Part shown: positions 5,928 to 6,727 of the stretch, piece by piece
How positions within the stretch are numbered: the first letter of the stretch is position 1
Layout: every line of letters begins with the position of its first letter
Source: Thermoproteota archaeon
Lineage (GTDB): Archaea; Korarchaeota; Korarchaeia; Korarchaeales; Korarchaeaceae
Assembly: GCA_015521385.1 (NCBI GenBank)
Contig: WAOH01000082.1
Location: 1-6,727, forward strand
DNA length: 6,727 bases
Direction of reading: 5' to 3'
The notes under the pieces: generated by a model
Seen by the model: the letters and a program-made list of their open reading frames with translations, nothing else
Database searches by the model: none
What the model was told of the DNA's origin: nothing
Made by a program: the position numbers and the translations under genes

Positions 5928-6727
5928 TCACCCAGCCCCCGATCTCTTTTTAACCACCTTCTCCTGTATCTCATGGTACAGCTCATCGATCAGCTCTTGG
6001 TAGTCAGCTCTCCCCTCCTCGACCGCGGTCATCTTTTCCTCTAGGACCCTGGTTCTCTCCTCGCTGATCAGGTCCGGGTATTCCGAGGTCAGGAAGTCGT
6101 ACACCTGAACCCCCAGCCTCGTGGGGATGAGCTTACCGCTCTTCTCGAGAACGTACTTCCTCTGCAGGAGCTTGTCTATTATGGTAGCGTAGGTTGAGGG
6201 CCTCCCTATTCCCTTCTCCTTCATCAGGGCCACCACGTCCCCCTGCGTGTAGAGGGGCACCGAGGGAACCTGAAGGTGCTTGACCTCCACCCTGACCTTT
6301 CCCGCTGAGAGGGGGGCCTTTTTCCTGTAGAGGAAGGGATATATGAGGGCCCATCCTCCTCTAATGTCTATGATCCTCTCGTCGGGCACCTCGTCACCAT
6401 CGAGGACCAGCTTGTACTTCTGCTTCACGATCACGCTCTCCTTCGTCTGGGAGGCGATGAATCTCCTGAATATGAGATCGTATAGCCTCACATGATCCTT
6501 GGAGAACCCCTCCGGTGCAGCTATGAGCCCCTCCCTCACGTAGTCAAGTAGCTCCTTCGCCGACAGGGGCTTAGTGGGCCTTATGCACTCGTGGGCCCCT
6601 CCCTCTCCCCACCTCCTGGGGACGAAATCGTCTCCGAGCACCTCAGCGGCCACTCTCAAACCCGCGTCGCTCACTCTGACGCTGTCCGTCCTGTGGTACG
6701 TGATCAGACCCGCCTCGAACAGGGACT
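5928..6727 (-). CDS. rgy: Reverse gyrase, C-terminal part of the topoisomerase IA domain (5' end outside window)
   Basis: The last 265 codons of the gene are visible and the frame is open to the right edge. Reverse gyrase introduces positive supercoils using a helicase-like half fused to a type IA topoisomerase; only the topoisomerase end is seen here. The fragment starts SLFEAGLITYHRTDSVRVS, the active-site segment. The catalytic Tyr (codon 6698-6696) forms the 5'-phosphotyrosine link to DNA. TYHRTDS, ECIRPTKPL and DHVRLYDLIFRRFIASQ favour reverse gyrase over ordinary TopA. KGIGRPSTYATIIDKLLQRKYV is the conserved topo IA motif near the end, followed by an E/R-rich helical tail ending KKRSGAG. 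About 255 residues after the Tyr is in the range of known reverse gyrases, and no C-terminal zinc fingers are present. The GTG at 6674 is an internal Val, not a start. The stop is one base from that of the converging membrane-protein gene. Confidence 0.88.
   Translation of the reverse strand, partial: SLFEAGLITYHRTDSVRVSDAGLRVAAEVLGDDFVPRRWGEGGAHECIRPTKPLSAKELLDYVREGLIAAPEGFSKDHVRLYDLIFRRFIASQTKESVIVKQKYKLVLDGDEVPDERIIDIRGGWALIYPFLYRKKAPLSAGKVRVEVKHLQVPSVPLYTQGDVVALMKEKGIGRPSTYATIIDKLLQRKYVLEKSGKLIPTRLGVQVYDFLTSEYPDLISEERTRVLEEKMTAVEEGRADYQELIDELYHEIQEKVVKKRSGAG
5947..5951 (+). terminator. Candidate T-tract terminator for the membrane-protein gene, inside the 3' end of rgy
   Basis: ctcttttta lies about 20 bases past the membrane-protein stop and is the first oligo-T run downstream. 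It is also antisense to the final Lys-Lys codons of reverse gyrase, so the two convergent transcripts would overlap if it is used. No equally clear T-run serves rgy in the opposite direction. This is inferred from position and composition only. Confidence 0.35.

Noticed and set aside
5257..5931. Long Ser/Leu-rich minus-strand open frame opposite the membrane-protein tail
   Set aside because: Its composition is the complement of the GAG/GAA-rich acidic and coiled-coil region. It shows no motif and overlaps a well-supported gene.
6672..6674. GTG at 6674 as the start of the reverse gyrase gene
   Set aside because: The frame continues upstream through the catalytic TYHRTDS motif to the window edge, so this is an internal Val codon.

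Overview
This window looks like chromosomal sequence from a hyperthermophilic archaeon. The evidence is a reverse gyrase (the hallmark of hyperthermophiles), an archaeal/eukaryal-type glutamyl-tRNA synthetase with a beta-barrel anticodon domain, TATA-type promoters with start codons at leaderless spacing, and a Thr-rich-stalked surface protein. Arg is encoded mostly by AGG/AGA and the coding strands are purine-rich. A deep-branching TACK/Korarchaeota-like lineage is my guess, but the sequence does not prove it. Coding density is very high and I see no mobile element, CRISPR array, tRNA or rRNA.

Layout. (1) Minus strand, 1-1099: a NOL1/NOP2/Sun-family RNA m5C methyltransferase (152-1099). Its stop codon overlaps the GTG start of a second gene that runs off the left edge (1-155) and looks like a small RNA-binding, pre-PUA/PUA-type protein. 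(2) A 52-bp divergent intergenic region (1100-1151) with one near-palindromic TATA element placed to serve both directions. (3) Plus strand, 1152-2873: glutamyl-tRNA synthetase. (4) A 131-bp intergenic region with a T-tract terminator, a TATA box and a tiny ORF overlapping the next start. (5) Plus strand, 3005-5926: a 973-residue single-pass membrane protein of unknown function. It has a signal peptide, an eight-repeat PQQ/BamB-like beta-propeller, a two-cysteine domain, a Thr stalk, two Ig-like domains, one membrane helix, a long Glu/Pro-rich cytoplasmic linker, a coiled coil and a compact C-terminal domain. (6) Minus strand, 5928-6727: the C-terminal part of reverse gyrase, including the catalytic tyrosine, converging tail-to-tail with the membrane protein with one base between the stop codons.

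The left half is translation-related: RNA methylation, a putative RNA-binding partner and tRNA charging fire from a shared control region. The membrane protein is the least explained and most interesting gene. Its layout is that of a device that displays a large ectodomain and couples it to a cytoplasmic scaffold. Nothing in its neighbourhood identifies its partner.
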